A stretch of 20,720 nucleotides of DNA from an uncultured Acetatifactor sp. (GCA_910586835.1 CAJUJU010000035.1:1-20720), one strand, 5' to 3'. Shown: positions 1 to 7,616, counted from the stretch's first letter. Numbers and translations are program-made. The notes: generated by a model not told the origin, from the sequence alone.

Positions 1-423
1 CCCGACCAGATCATCGAGGACGCGCTGGAGGCCAGCCGCCGCCTGCAGCGGGATTATAAGCGGCCCTACTACAAATTCGGGGTCGAGACGGTGCAGTTCC
101 AGTATTACTTTGCCGAGATCATGCGGCAGAAGGCGGCGGCGGTCGGCGAGTACCTGCCGATTGAAGAAATCAACAGCACCCAAAACAAGGACGCCCGCAT
201 CCAGAGCCTGCAGCCTTTTGTGAAGAACGGCTATGTCAAGTTCAGCAAAAAGCACAAGGCCCTGTTAAAGCAGATGACCGAGTACCCGATGGGCAAGAAC
301 GACGACGGCCCGGACGGTCTGCAGATGGCGGTCAAGCTGGCCCTGGATATAAAGGTCGGTCGGCGTGTCGATTACCGGAGCGTCATCGCCCGCGCCCTGG
401 ACTTCAAGCGGGGCGCGTATTAA
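1..423 (+). CDS. Phage terminase large subunit, C-terminal part (5' end outside window)
   Basis: The frame is open from base 1, so the gene begins before the window; a GTG at 91 is internal, not a real start. The 140 visible residues match the RNase H-like nuclease domain of large terminases, which cuts concatemeric or integrated phage DNA during packaging into the prohead. Seen in the sequence: a stretch with KDARIQSL followed by an 'nGyVkFsk' segment and the acidic KNDDGPDGLQMA motif near the C-terminus, where terminase nucleases carry a conserved metal-binding acidic pair. The ATPase domain would lie upstream. The stop at 421-423 is followed at once by the next gene's ribosome binding site. 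Its position ahead of portal and head genes fits. Family assignment is firm; the packaging mode (headful, Mu-like) is inferred from the neighbours. Confidence 0.85.
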   Translation, partial: PDQIIEDALEASRRLQRDYKRPYYKFGVETVQFQYYFAEIMRQKAAAVGEYLPIEEINSTQNKDARIQSLQPFVKNGYVKFSKKHKALLKQMTEYPMGKNDDGPDGLQMAVKLALDIKVGRRVDYRSVIARALDFKRGAY

Positions 424-433
424 GGAGCCAGAA

Positions 434-562
434 GTGAACGCAGAAATCCTAACGCTTATCATAACCGCAGCAACCCTCGGCATTATCACCCTTGCGGCCC
501 TGGCCGTCATCAAGGCCCTGGAGTATGCGATAAAAGCAATCATGCGAAAAGGAAGGAGGTGA
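434..562 (+). CDS. Small single-span membrane protein, function unknown
   Basis: A 42-residue protein starting at GTG 434, preceded by AAGGAG at 422-427 that overlaps the terminase stop. A longer reading from GTG 365 would run through terminase coding sequence without its own ribosome binding site, so the short form is preferred. The peptide is a short N-terminus, one hydrophobic helix of about 25 residues (ILTLIITAATLGIITLAALA and onward), and a basic tail ending RKGRR, consistent with one membrane span with the C-terminus in the cytoplasm. It ends inside the ribosome binding site of the methyltransferase gene. Holin-like or accessory roles are possible, but nothing in the sequence decides; single-span phage peptides are poorly characterised. 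Confidence 0.5.
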   Translation: MNAEILTLIITAATLGIITLAALAVIKALEYAIKAIMRKGRR

Positions 563-568
563 GGCCCT

Positions 569-1243
569 ATGGACATCACTATCAAAGAAAACACGATCAT
601 ACATGGCGATAGCCTCACCGTACTCCGGCAGATGGAGCCGGAAAGCGTGGACGCGATCATCACCGACCCGCCCTATGGCATCAACTATATTTCCCAGACC
701 GGGGCGCGGATCAAGAATGACCAGTCGCCGTTTATCTGGTTTCTGTACGACGCTTTCCGCGTGCTGAAATCGGGGGAATCCGGGCGGGGGTCGCTGATCT
801 GCTTTACCCGCTGGGATGTGGAGCAAACCTTTATCGACGCCATGAAACTGGCAGGGTTCACTGTCAAGAGCGAGGTGATCTGGGATAAGGTCTACCACGG
901 GATGGGCGACACCAAAGCGGCGTTTGCACCGGCCCACGAGAACATCGTCTTTGCCGTCAAGGGGAAATTCAGCTTCCCGGGACACAGGCCGAAAGACCTG
1001 GTCACCTACCAGAAACTCGGCAGCGCCCAGATGGTACACCCGACCGAAAAGCCGGTAGGTCTGCTGTCTAACCTTATCAGCTCGGTCACCAAGCCGGGCG
1101 ATCTTATCCTCGACCCGTTTGCGGGCAGCGGCTCCACCCTGGTGGCCGCGAAAAAGACTGGACGGCGCTTTATCGGCGTGGAGCTGGATGATGCGTATTT
1201 TGCCACCGCCCAGCGGCGTATCGAGGAGGCGGTGACGGAATGA
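569..1243 (+). CDS. Orphan phage DNA methyltransferase, beta class (probably N6-adenine)
   Basis: A 224-residue methyltransferase of the DNA methylase N-4/N-6 family. The catalytic motif IV DPPY is at residues 33-36 (in IITDPPYGINY), HPTEKP at 157-162, and the S-adenosylmethionine-binding motif I DPFAGSGS at 182-189. The order IV, target region, motif I defines the beta class; DPPY rather than SPPY favours adenine N6 methylation. The target recognition part between them is short. The start at ATG 569 follows GGAAGGAGGTGAG. No restriction endonuclease is adjacent, so it is an orphan enzyme, most likely protecting phage DNA from host restriction or marking DNA for packaging or regulation. It overlaps the portal gene by 4 bases (ATGA), implying translational coupling in the late operon. 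The recognition sequence cannot be read from this. Confidence 0.9.
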   Translation: MDITIKENTIIHGDSLTVLRQMEPESVDAIITDPPYGINYISQTGARIKNDQSPFIWFLYDAFRVLKSGESGRGSLICFTRWDVEQTFIDAMKLAGFTVKSEVIWDKVYHGMGDTKAAFAPAHENIVFAVKGKFSFPGHRPKDLVTYQKLGSAQMVHPTEKPVGLLSNLISSVTKPGDLILDPFAGSGSTLVAAKKTGRRFIGVELDDAYFATAQRRIEEAVTE

Positions 1244-2808
1244 GCAGGAAACGAAAACGGCAGCAGCCACCGGCAGCACCGCCCCAGCGCCCGGAAACGC
1301 GGGAGATCGCCGTCGCCCAGGTAACAGATAAATACAGCGAGTATCCGTCCAATGGTCTGACCCCGGTGCGCCTGGCGGAGATATTCCAGGAAGCGGATGC
1401 CGGGGATGTTCTCCGGCAAATGGAGCTGTTTGAGGAGATGGAGGAAAAAGACCCCCACCTTTTCAGCCAGCTGCAGACCCGGAAAAATGCCGTCACCGGC
1501 CTGGACTTTGAGATCATCCCCTTTGGGGACGAGCCAAGGGACAAGGAGATTGCCGACTTTATCGAAGAGCAGCTGGGCGGCATCGAGGGCTTTGAAGATG
1601 TGGAGACCGATCTGCTGGACGCAATCGGCAAAGGGTTCGCAGTGGGCGAGATCATGTGGGGATATGACGAGGGCCATGTTGTAGTTCAGAGCATCAAGAC
1701 CCGGCACCAGAAACGCTTTTTCTGGGACAGCCTGGACGATTCCTTCAAGGTTCGCACCAAAGAGGCCCCGGAGGGGACGCTGCTTCCCGGGAATAAGTTC
1801 ATCGTCCACAAATACAAGGCCCGCAGCGGGCATACCTCGCGGGCGGGAATCCTGCGGGTCGTGGCCTGGATGTATCTGTTCAAAAACTACGACCTCAAGG
1901 ACTGGGTCAGCTTTGCCGAGGTGTACGGCCTGCCGCTGCGCCTGGGGAAATACCAGCCGGGGGCAAGTGAGGCCGACAAAGTGGCGCTCATGCAGGCCCT
2001 CATCCAGATCGGGGCGGATGCTGCCGGTATCATCCCGGACGGCACGACCATCGACTTCATCAATACCGAGAAGACTTCCAGCTCCGACTTGTATGAACGA
2101 CTGGCGCGGTACTGCGACGAGCAGATCAGCAAGGCCATACTCGGCCAGACGCTGACCTCGGACTCCGGGGGCGGCAGCTACGCACAAAGCAAGACCCATA
2201 ACGATGTGCGCCACGACCTTACCATCGCGGACTGCAAGGCCCTGGCCTCTACCCTGCGGCGCGACCTTATCCGGCCCCTGTGCATCTTCAACTTCGGGGA
2301 GGATAAACGCATCCCGCACATCCGGTTTGACTGCGAGGAATCGGAAGACCTTACGCAAACAGCGGAGATCATCGGCACTCTCATCGAAAAGACCGGCCTG
2401 CGTGTTCCGACCAGCTATCTTTACAAGAAATTCAGCATCCCGGAGCCGGAGGCCGACGAGGAGATCGCCACGCCCAGGTTTGCGGGCGGCGCGGGCATCC
2501 TGCCCTTCAAACAGCTCTCCCTCAAAGCCGGGCCAGATGGCGGGCATGGCACCCAGCAGCGCATCGACCAGATCGCAGACGCTGCTCTTGCCGCCAGCAA
2601 GGGAAACTTCAGCCGGATATTCGGCCCGGTTCGGGGATTGGTTGACCGCGCCGGGAGCCTGGAGGAATTGAAACGGCAGCTGGAAGACGAGACCCTTGTG
2701 GAAAAGCTGCTGGGCAAGATGGACGCCGGGGAAATGGAGGAGCTGCTGCAGCGGGCGATGTTCCTGGCCGACCTGGAGGGGAGGTCAATCGAGCATGGAC
2801 GACATTGA
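1240..2808 (+). CDS. Portal protein, Mu gp29-like (DUF935 family)
   Basis: A 522-residue protein matching the DUF935/Mu gp29 portal family: a ring at one capsid vertex through which DNA is packaged and ejected and to which the tail attaches. Seen: the N-terminal region around YPSNGLTPVRLAEI, then EKDPHLFSQLQTRKNAV, an acidic region, and GKGFAVGEIMWGY, which are hallmarks of this family, followed by the stretch RYCDEQISKAILGQTLTSD. The length is close to Mu-type portals. The start ATG 1240 overlaps the methyltransferase stop and is preceded by GAGGAGG inside that gene. The last 14 bases overlap the minor head protein gene. The N-terminal 15 or so residues are basic and proline-rich and probably disordered. 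Confidence 0.92.
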   Translation: MSRKRKRQQPPAAPPQRPETREIAVAQVTDKYSEYPSNGLTPVRLAEIFQEADAGDVLRQMELFEEMEEKDPHLFSQLQTRKNAVTGLDFEIIPFGDEPRDKEIADFIEEQLGGIEGFEDVETDLLDAIGKGFAVGEIMWGYDEGHVVVQSIKTRHQKRFFWDSLDDSFKVRTKEAPEGTLLPGNKFIVHKYKARSGHTSRAGILRVVAWMYLFKNYDLKDWVSFAEVYGLPLRLGKYQPGASEADKVALMQALIQIGADAAGIIPDGTTIDFINTEKTSSSDLYERLARYCDEQISKAILGQTLTSDSGGGSYAQSKTHNDVRHDLTIADCKALASTLRRDLIRPLCIFNFGEDKRIPHIRFDCEESEDLTQTAEIIGTLIEKTGLRVPTSYLYKKFSIPEPEADEEIATPRFAGGAGILPFKQLSLKAGPDGGHGTQQRIDQIADAALAASKGNFSRIFGPVRGLVDRAGSLEELKRQLEDETLVEKLLGKMDAGEMEELLQRAMFLADLEGRSIEHGRH

Positions 2809-3556
2809 GAGCATCATCACCAGAAATGCGGATTTTACCTTTGAGGACGCCGTCCGTTACTTCGGGGAGCGCATCCCGGTCACAGCGGCTCAGTTTTATA
2901 AGATCGCGGAGGAATACCGGGGGCTGGCCTTCACCGTTTCGGGATACACCAGCGCCCAGGTGCTGAAGAAGTTCTACGACGAGCTGCTGCGGGCCATTGA
3001 GGACGGGGAAACAATGGAGGGGTTCCGGGAACGGATGAACAGTTTTCTGGAGGAGAAAGGGTATGAGGGCATCACCCCTTTCCAGGCGGACAACATCTTC
3101 CGTACCAACACCCAGACCGCTTTCCAGGTCGGTCACTATGAACAGATGACCGACCCCGGCGTCTTAAAGCTCCGCCCCTACTGGCAGTATGACGCTGTCA
3201 ATGACAGCCACACCCGGCCCTCCCACCTGGCGATGGACGGGCGCGTATTCCCGGCAGATTCCTCCGTCTGGGATACCTGGTATCCGCCCAACGGATTCCG
3301 CTGCCGCTGCACCGTCCGGTCGCTGTCGAAGCGCCAGGTGGAGCAGATGGGGCTGACCGTGGAGGAAAAGGCCCCCGACCGGGCAGAGCTTGCAGACGGG
3401 CGCTTTACTTCGGTCGTCCCCGATCTTCACTTTGGCACCAACCCGGCAAAGGTGCGCTTCACACCCGACCTCACGGGCTACCCGGAGGCACTGGCCAGCG
3501 CCTACCGAAAGCGGGAAAATACGGGGAGGCCGTCAGAGCCGCAGAAAGGCCCTTAA
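2795..3556 (+). CDS. Minor head protein, Mu F (gp30)-like, SPP1 gp7 family
   Basis: A 253-residue phage head morphogenesis protein. The start is set at ATG 2795 because GGAGGGGAGG lies just upstream and because the longer frame back to 2696 gives a low-complexity Trp/Cys/Arg-rich sequence typical of an out-of-frame reading of the portal gene. The family signature is visible: DSHTRPSHLAMDGRVFP beginning at residue 137, then WYPPNGFRCRCTVRSLS with Cys170 and Cys172. Members bind the portal or the inner capsid and are carried in the virion; in Mu, F is needed for head assembly. The 14-base overlap with the portal gene suggests coupled translation. The C-terminal tail is basic and proline-rich. 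Confidence 0.92.
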   Translation: MDDIESIITRNADFTFEDAVRYFGERIPVTAAQFYKIAEEYRGLAFTVSGYTSAQVLKKFYDELLRAIEDGETMEGFRERMNSFLEEKGYEGITPFQADNIFRTNTQTAFQVGHYEQMTDPGVLKLRPYWQYDAVNDSHTRPSHLAMDGRVFPADSSVWDTWYPPNGFRCRCTVRSLSKRQVEQMGLTVEEKAPDRAELADGRFTSVVPDLHFGTNPAKVRFTPDLTGYPEALASAYRKRENTGRPSEPQKGP

Positions 3557-3673
3557 AAGCGTTTTTGCGGCGAAGAGGGGTAAACGGGCGCAGGCGCAAA
3601 TAAAAAGCCGTTATCCCGCGTTATAACGCGCGCTAACGCTATCGTGGAGCGCAGGAAGGAGGAACACCAACAA
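3557..3673. other. Gene-free gap with a 14-bp perfect palindrome
   Basis: This 117-base interval is the longest gap among the head genes. It holds the self-complementary CGCGTTATAACGCG at 3617-3630, followed by a related half-site (CGCTAACGC) just downstream, and the AAGGAGG ribosome binding site of the protease gene at 3656-3662. It has no convincing open frame and no U-tract, so it does not look like a simple intrinsic terminator. It could be a protein-binding site, an mRNA processing hairpin, or a leader element for the protease gene. Function is not known. Confidence 0.4.
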
Positions 3674-4705
3674 ATGAGGGATATTTTTATCTTAAAGGGC
3701 GGGAATGTGGAAATCAATGGAGTGCCGGAAACGATCTCCGTTTTGCCGATTGGCCATGTCGTCAGCTCCAAGGGCGAGTTCGATGTGGACGAGGAGAGCT
3801 TCCGGGCGATGAAAGCCCAGATCGCCCAGCGCGGCGTTGACCTGGTGGTGGATTATGAACACCAGACCCTCAAAGGGGTCGAGGCCCCCGCCGCAGGATG
3901 GGTCAAGGAGCTGAAGCTGGAGGACGGCTGCATCAAGGCGGTGGTCGAGTGGACGGCCCGGGGCGCGGAATATCTGAAAAACCGGGAATACCGCTACCTC
4001 TCCCCTGTGGTCAGCGTCCGCAAGGCAGACGGCAAGGCCACCGGCCTGCATTCCCTGGCCCTTACCAACACACCCGCGATTGAGGGGATGACTCCCCTTG
4101 TCAATTCGGAAAATTTTGAAGGAGGACAAAGCAATATGGACATCTTGAAGAAACTGGCAGAGCTGCTCGGGCTGGGCGAGGACGCCACCGAGGAGCAGAT
4201 CATGGAGGCCCTCTCCGCGTGCGTCGCTGAGAACAAGAGCCTCAAGGAAGGGCAGAAACCGCCCGCCGCCGACGAGAACACGGTCGCAAACAAAGCGGTC
4301 TGCGAGCTGCTGGGCCTTAAAGCCGGAGCGCCCGCCGCCGATGTGACGGCCAAGATCATGGAGCTGAAGACCGGCACCATTGACGGGGTAAACCTGGCCG
4401 AAGAGCTGAAGGCGCTGAAAGCCCAGAATGCCCGGCGCGATGCGGACGCCGCCGTGGAGCTGGCCCTTAAAGCCGGGAAGATCACCCCGGCACAAAAGGA
4501 ATGGGCCACCAGCTACGCACTGAGCGACCCCAAGGGCTTTGCGGCTTTTGCAGAAAAGGCCCCCCAGGTCGTGCCGATGGGTGCAGTCGGGTTTGAGGAC
4601 ATCAAGAACGGCGGCGCTCCCATTGACGCAGCCACCGTGATGGCCTGCAAGCAGCTGGGCGTCGATCCCGAAGAAGCCAAAAAATACATGATGAAGGAGG
4701 ACTAA
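3674..4705 (+). CDS. Prohead maturation protease with C-terminal scaffold region, Mu I-like
   Basis: A 343-residue Mu I-family protein. The start ATG 3674 lies 11 bases after AAGGAGG (3656-3662); an upstream in-frame GTG at 3644 lies before that site and is rejected. The N-terminal half (about residues 1-150) is the protease-like domain: VLPIGHVVSSKGEFDVDEES, VDYEHQTLKGVEAPAAGWV, REYRYLSPVVSV and LTNTPAIEGM are typical of Mu I proteins, which cleave scaffold during capsid maturation. The C-terminal half is charged, Ala/Lys/Glu-rich and helical, as in scaffolds. A second strong ribosome binding site and ATG inside the gene at 4136 would make the scaffold part alone. It is followed by the decoration and major capsid genes, the expected order. 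Confidence 0.88.
   Translation: MRDIFILKGGNVEINGVPETISVLPIGHVVSSKGEFDVDEESFRAMKAQIAQRGVDLVVDYEHQTLKGVEAPAAGWVKELKLEDGCIKAVVEWTARGAEYLKNREYRYLSPVVSVRKADGKATGLHSLALTNTPAIEGMTPLVNSENFEGGQSNMDILKKLAELLGLGEDATEEQIMEALSACVAENKSLKEGQKPPAADENTVANKAVCELLGLKAGAPAADVTAKIMELKTGTIDGVNLAEELKALKAQNARRDADAAVELALKAGKITPAQKEWATSYALSDPKGFAAFAEKAPQVVPMGAVGFEDIKNGGAPIDAATVMACKQLGVDPEEAKKYMMKED
4136..4705 (+). CDS. Nested in-frame scaffold protein, Mu Z-like
   Basis: Inside the protease gene, AAGGAGG at 4119-4125 is followed after 10 bases by ATG 4136, in the same frame (154 codons after the protease start). Translation from here yields 189 residues beginning MDILKKLAELLGLGEDATEE, a highly charged, helix-prone sequence without the protease domain. 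Mu makes its scaffold Z from an internal in-frame start of gene I, and lambda makes Nu3 within C in the same way, so this is very probably the independent scaffold that templates prohead assembly and is then degraded. The quality of the internal ribosome binding site, in a coding region that codes for EGGQS, is the evidence; expression itself is not shown. Confidence 0.75.
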   Translation: MDILKKLAELLGLGEDATEEQIMEALSACVAENKSLKEGQKPPAADENTVANKAVCELLGLKAGAPAADVTAKIMELKTGTIDGVNLAEELKALKAQNARRDADAAVELALKAGKITPAQKEWATSYALSDPKGFAAFAEKAPQVVPMGAVGFEDIKNGGAPIDAATVMACKQLGVDPEEAKKYMMKED

Positions 4706-4709
4706 CACT

Positions 4710-5153
4710 ATGGCAGCACTTACTATGGCCCGGGACACCGCTGAGATTGCCCAGGGCGCGAAATACCTTTCCCTGCCGGTCAAGGGCAGCACAACCATTT
4801 ACCAGGGGAGCATGGTGGCTTTGGATTCTTCCGGCTATGCGATTCCCGGCAAGAAGGCGACGGGGCTGACCGCAGCAGGCCGGGCGGAGGAAACTGTGAC
4901 GAACAGCGGAGACGACGGTGCGGTGAGCATCCGGGTCGCCCGGGGCGTGTTCGTCTTTAACAATACCGCAACTGCGGCGAACAAGATCGGCGTCAAGCAC
5001 CTCCTGGGGCTTTGCTACATGGAGGACGACCAGACAGTGACCTCTTTGGCTACGGGGGCATCCGCCGCAGGGCTGGTGGTTCGCGTGGATGACAGCGGCA
5101 TCGCCGTCGAGATGGGCCACATCGCAACCGTCACCAAAGTGGTGAGCAATTAA
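4710..5153 (+). CDS. Probable capsid decoration protein
   Basis: A 147-residue protein rich in Gly, Ala, Val and Thr with a predicted all-beta character. Its start ATG 4710 follows GGAGGAC that overlaps the end of the protease gene. It sits between scaffold and major capsid, the place of head decoration or stabilisation proteins (lambda D-like or DUF2190-like). The pattern of a short N-terminal arm followed by 'GxxVALDSSGYAIPG' and 'GVFVFNN' is like small beta-barrel decoration proteins, but I recognise no diagnostic motif. It would bind the outside of the expanded capsid. The role comes mainly from position, size and composition. Confidence 0.6.
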   Translation: MAALTMARDTAEIAQGAKYLSLPVKGSTTIYQGSMVALDSSGYAIPGKKATGLTAAGRAEETVTNSGDDGAVSIRVARGVFVFNNTATAANKIGVKHLLGLCYMEDDQTVTSLATGASAAGLVVRVDDSGIAVEMGHIATVTKVVSN

Positions 5154-5170
5154 AAAGGAGGACAATGACC

Positions 5171-6064
5171 ATGATTATCAATACCCAAAATCTGAGGGGC
5201 ATCTATGTGGCCTTTAATACCCTGTTTTCCCAGGCATTTGAGGGCCAGAAGCCCACCTACGAGAAGATCGCCACCGTCGTCCCCTCCACTACCGAGAGCG
5301 AAACCTACGCCTGGCTGGGCGACATTCCGGGGATGCGCGAGTGGATCGGCGACCGCGAAATCCAGAACATCAGCGGCTCCGACTACACCATCAAAAACAA
5401 GGACTTCGAGCTGACGGTGGGCGTTGACCGCAATGCGGTGGAGGATGACAAGATCGGTCTGTACCGTCCCTCCATCCAGCTGCTGGGCGAGGCCGCAGCC
5501 ATGCACCCGGACGAGCTGGTCTACGCGCTTCTGAGCGACGGCTTTTCCGCCCTGTGCTACGATGGCAAGGCTTTCTTTGCCGCCGATCATGCGGTCGGGG
5601 ACAAAAGCGTCAGCAACAAGCTCACCGCCAAATTGAGCAGTGAGGCGTATAAAACGGCCCGGGCCATGATGATGAGCTACAAGAACAGCAAGGGGCGCTC
5701 CCTGGGCCTGGTTCCCGATCTGCTGGTCGTTCCCCCGGCGCTGGAAGCGGCGGCGCGGGACATCCTGGTGGCCGACTTTGTGAACGGCACCAAGAACACC
5801 ATGCAGGGCACCGCCGAGATCCATGTGGAGCCTCGCCTGAAAAGCGACACCGCCTGGTTCCTGCTCTGCACCAAGCGGCCTATTAAGCCGCTGATCTACC
5901 AGCAGCGCAAGAAGGCCAGGTTCGTTTCCAAGACGGCGGAGACCGACGACAATGTTTTCCTCTCCAAGAAGTTTCTCTATGGTGCGGACTCCCGGGGGAA
6001 TGCGGGCTTCGGTTTCTGGCAGATGGCGGTCGGTTCGGATGGCAGCGCCACCACCGCATCGTAA
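5171..6064 (+). CDS. Major capsid protein, Mu T-like
   Basis: A 297-residue major head subunit of the Mu gpT family, which forms the icosahedral shell with the HK97 fold. Recognisable segments are the N-terminal LRGIYVAFNTLFSQAFEG, then VPSTTESETYAWLGDIPGMR, EWIGDREIQNI, KNKDFELTVGVDRNAVEDDK and the 'YDGKAFFAADH' region. AAGGAGG at 5155-5161 is 3 bases from an ATG at 5165 but 9 bases from the ATG at 5171, so 5171 is the better start; the two forms differ by two residues. The length is close to Mu T. The stop is followed by the next gene's GGAGGGGGAC. This should be among the most highly expressed genes of the operon. Confidence 0.93.
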   Translation: MIINTQNLRGIYVAFNTLFSQAFEGQKPTYEKIATVVPSTTESETYAWLGDIPGMREWIGDREIQNISGSDYTIKNKDFELTVGVDRNAVEDDKIGLYRPSIQLLGEAAAMHPDELVYALLSDGFSALCYDGKAFFAADHAVGDKSVSNKLTAKLSSEAYKTARAMMMSYKNSKGRSLGLVPDLLVVPPALEAAARDILVADFVNGTKNTMQGTAEIHVEPRLKSDTAWFLLCTKRPIKPLIYQQRKKARFVSKTAETDDNVFLSKKFLYGADSRGNAGFGFWQMAVGSDGSATTAS

Positions 6065-6093
6065 AAGCCCGGAGCAGAAAGGAGGGGGACGGC

Positions 6094-6549
6094 ATGAGTT
6101 ACAGCACAAGGGATGAAGTGCGGGAGATGATCAAGGATGACGCCCTTAACGCCCTCATCGGGGACAGCTTTATTGAGAATCCGGAGGAGCGTGAGGCGTT
6201 CATGGCCCCGCTCATCGACGCCGCTATCGGGGACGCGGATGCGGAGATCGACGGCTATCTGGCGAAAAGGTATGCCGTCCCTCTTACCCCGGCCCCGAAG
6301 GTCATCAACAAGTTTTCAAAGGACATCGCGGTCTACAATCTGTTCTCCCGCATCGGCATCGATGAAAGCAGTGAGCAGAAGACCTACTTAAACCGCTACA
6401 ATGCGGCGATCAAGTTCCTCACATTGGTGGCGGAGGGCAAGGTTTCCCTGGGCGTCGATGCGGAAGATCCGGCGACAGCAGCGGCCACAGGCTTCGCGGT
6501 GAAATCGAATACCCGCCTGTTCAGCCGGGACAGCATGAGGGGGATGTAA
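6094..6549 (+). CDS. Head-tail connector protein, Mu gp36-like (DUF1320 family)
   Basis: A 151-residue protein with the N-terminal pattern SYSTRDEVREMI, a region DAAIGDADAEIDGYLAKRYAVPL, and KVINKFSKDIAVYNLFSRIG, typical of the Mu gp36/DUF1320 connectors. These small helical proteins form an adaptor ring between portal and tail. The start ATG 6094 follows AAAGGAGGGGG. It lies right after the major capsid gene, as in Mu and related prophages, and its stop shares a base with the next start (taATG), so translation is likely coupled. The C-terminal 20 residues, rich in Ser/Arg, may be flexible. Confidence 0.85.
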   Translation: MSYSTRDEVREMIKDDALNALIGDSFIENPEEREAFMAPLIDAAIGDADAEIDGYLAKRYAVPLTPAPKVINKFSKDIAVYNLFSRIGIDESSEQKTYLNRYNAAIKFLTLVAEGKVSLGVDAEDPATAAATGFAVKSNTRLFSRDSMRGM

Positions 6550-7052
6550 TGGGGTACAGTATCCGGCTTGAAGGCGATGTCCGACGTCTTATGGCGCGGA
6601 TGAAGCAGTTTTCCGAGCTTGACAAGCGCCAGGTGACGGCAGCAATGGCGGAGGCCATGAGGACATCCACCCTCGACCGGTTTCGCAGCGAAAAGGCCCC
6701 GGACGGGCAGCGGTGGAAACGATCCATCCGGGCATCGACAGAGGGCGGCAAGACGCTGACCAACACGGCCAGGATGAAAAACTCCATCCATTCGCAGTCG
6801 GACGCCTCCGGCTTTGCGGTCGGCACGAACACCATCTACGCATCGACCCACCAGCTGGGCGAGCCGGGCCGGAAGATCACCATCCGGGCAAAGACCTCGA
6901 AAGGTCTGGTGTTCCGCATCGATGGCAAGTGGATACGCAAGCGCCAGGTCACGGTCAAGGTGAAAATCCCCGCCCGCCCCTACTTGGGGCTGTCGGAGGA
7001 CGATATGCAGGAGATCAAGGCAACGCTGGAAGACGCGCTGGGGGAGGAGTAA
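6549..7052 (+). CDS. Phage virion morphogenesis / tail completion protein (P2 gpS-like family)
   Basis: A 167-residue protein of the phage virion morphogenesis family (P2 gpS-like; Mu G is the positional counterpart). Seen: an N-terminal amphipathic region RRLMARMKQFSELDKRQVTA, then the signature FRSEKAPDGQRWKRS, LTNTARMKNSIHS, AVGTNTIYASTHQLG and the C-terminal IPARPYLGLSEDD. These proteins help close the tail end or join it to the head. The start overlaps the gp36 stop by one base. The product is strongly basic, in contrast to its acidic neighbours, consistent with contact with acidic connector surfaces or DNA. Confidence 0.88.
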   Translation: MGYSIRLEGDVRRLMARMKQFSELDKRQVTAAMAEAMRTSTLDRFRSEKAPDGQRWKRSIRASTEGGKTLTNTARMKNSIHSQSDASGFAVGTNTIYASTHQLGEPGRKITIRAKTSKGLVFRIDGKWIRKRQVTVKVKIPARPYLGLSEDDMQEIKATLEDALGEE

Positions 7053-7055
7053 CGG

Positions 7056-7616
7056 ATGTTTGTAGAATGCCAGCAATTCTTAAAGGAGGCGCTGAAGGAG
7101 GCAGGCATCCGGACGCCGCCTATCACCACCATGAAACAGCTGAAGCTGTGTGCCGATAGTCACATCGGAGCGATTCTCTTTGAGGAGGATACCCTTACCC
7201 GAAGCGGCTCAAAACGCATTTACAGGAATGAGAGGGGCGATCAGCAAAAGAGGCGAAAGGTCTTTGACCGGAGCATGACCTTCGATGTGATCATCGGCGA
7301 ATATACAGCGGAAAAAGCCGAGGAAATCTACGAACGGTTTCTAAGAACGGTGGAGCGCGGCCTGTATATCGACGGCAATTTCACCGGGGCCGAGATCGAG
7401 GGGGCCGACTGGGTCGAGAAGGAGGACAGCATCCTCAAGGCCAAGGTCGCCGTCCAGGTCAAGGTGCGGTTTGACGGTGGGGTTTACCGGGATACCGGAT
7501 ATATCGACATCAGCGAAAAAGACCTCGGTGTTCAGATCGAGAATATCAGCAGGAAGGAGAATATTTCAAATGGCGAAAGCACAGGGGCCGGAGGCGATGC
7601 AGCCGAAGGCGAATAA
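7056..7616 (+). CDS. Probable tail terminator protein (Mu gp37 position)
   Basis: A 186-residue protein starting at ATG 7056 after GGGGAGGAG. By position, between the virion morphogenesis gene and the tail sheath, it corresponds to Mu gp37, the proposed tail terminator that caps the sheath and tube and joins them to the head connector. The sequence shows a KRRKVFDRSMTFDVIIGEYT strand-rich core followed by a helix EKAEEIYERFLRTVERG, an arrangement in keeping with the small alpha/beta terminator fold. The C-terminal tail is Gly/Ser/Glu-rich. The last 47 bases overlap the next small gene in another frame. I do not recognise a firm family motif, so function rests on synteny. Confidence 0.6.
   Translation: MFVECQQFLKEALKEAGIRTPPITTMKQLKLCADSHIGAILFEEDTLTRSGSKRIYRNERGDQQKRRKVFDRSMTFDVIIGEYTAEKAEEIYERFLRTVERGLYIDGNFTGAEIEGADWVEKEDSILKAKVAVQVKVRFDGGVYRDTGYIDISEKDLGVQIENISRKENISNGESTGAGGDAAEGE

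Noticed and set aside
365..433. Longer GTG start for the small membrane protein
   Set aside because: It would overlap terminase coding sequence without a ribosome binding site, while GTG 434 has AAGGAG at the right distance.
1006..2547. Very long open frame on the minus strand opposite the portal gene
   Set aside because: GC-rich coding DNA often leaves the opposite strand open. The translation has no recognisable domain, no good ribosome binding site, and the plus strand holds a clear portal protein. The same applies to minus-strand frames at 449-1279, 3692-4798, 5150-6109, 7680-9188 and 10236-11480.
2696..2794. Upstream extension of the minor head protein
   Set aside because: The added residues are rich in Trp, Cys and Arg, typical of reading the portal gene out of frame; ATG 2795 has a good ribosome binding site.
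3644..3673. GTG start for the protease gene
   Set aside because: It lies before the AAGGAGG site that serves ATG 3674 and would encode that site as part of the protein.
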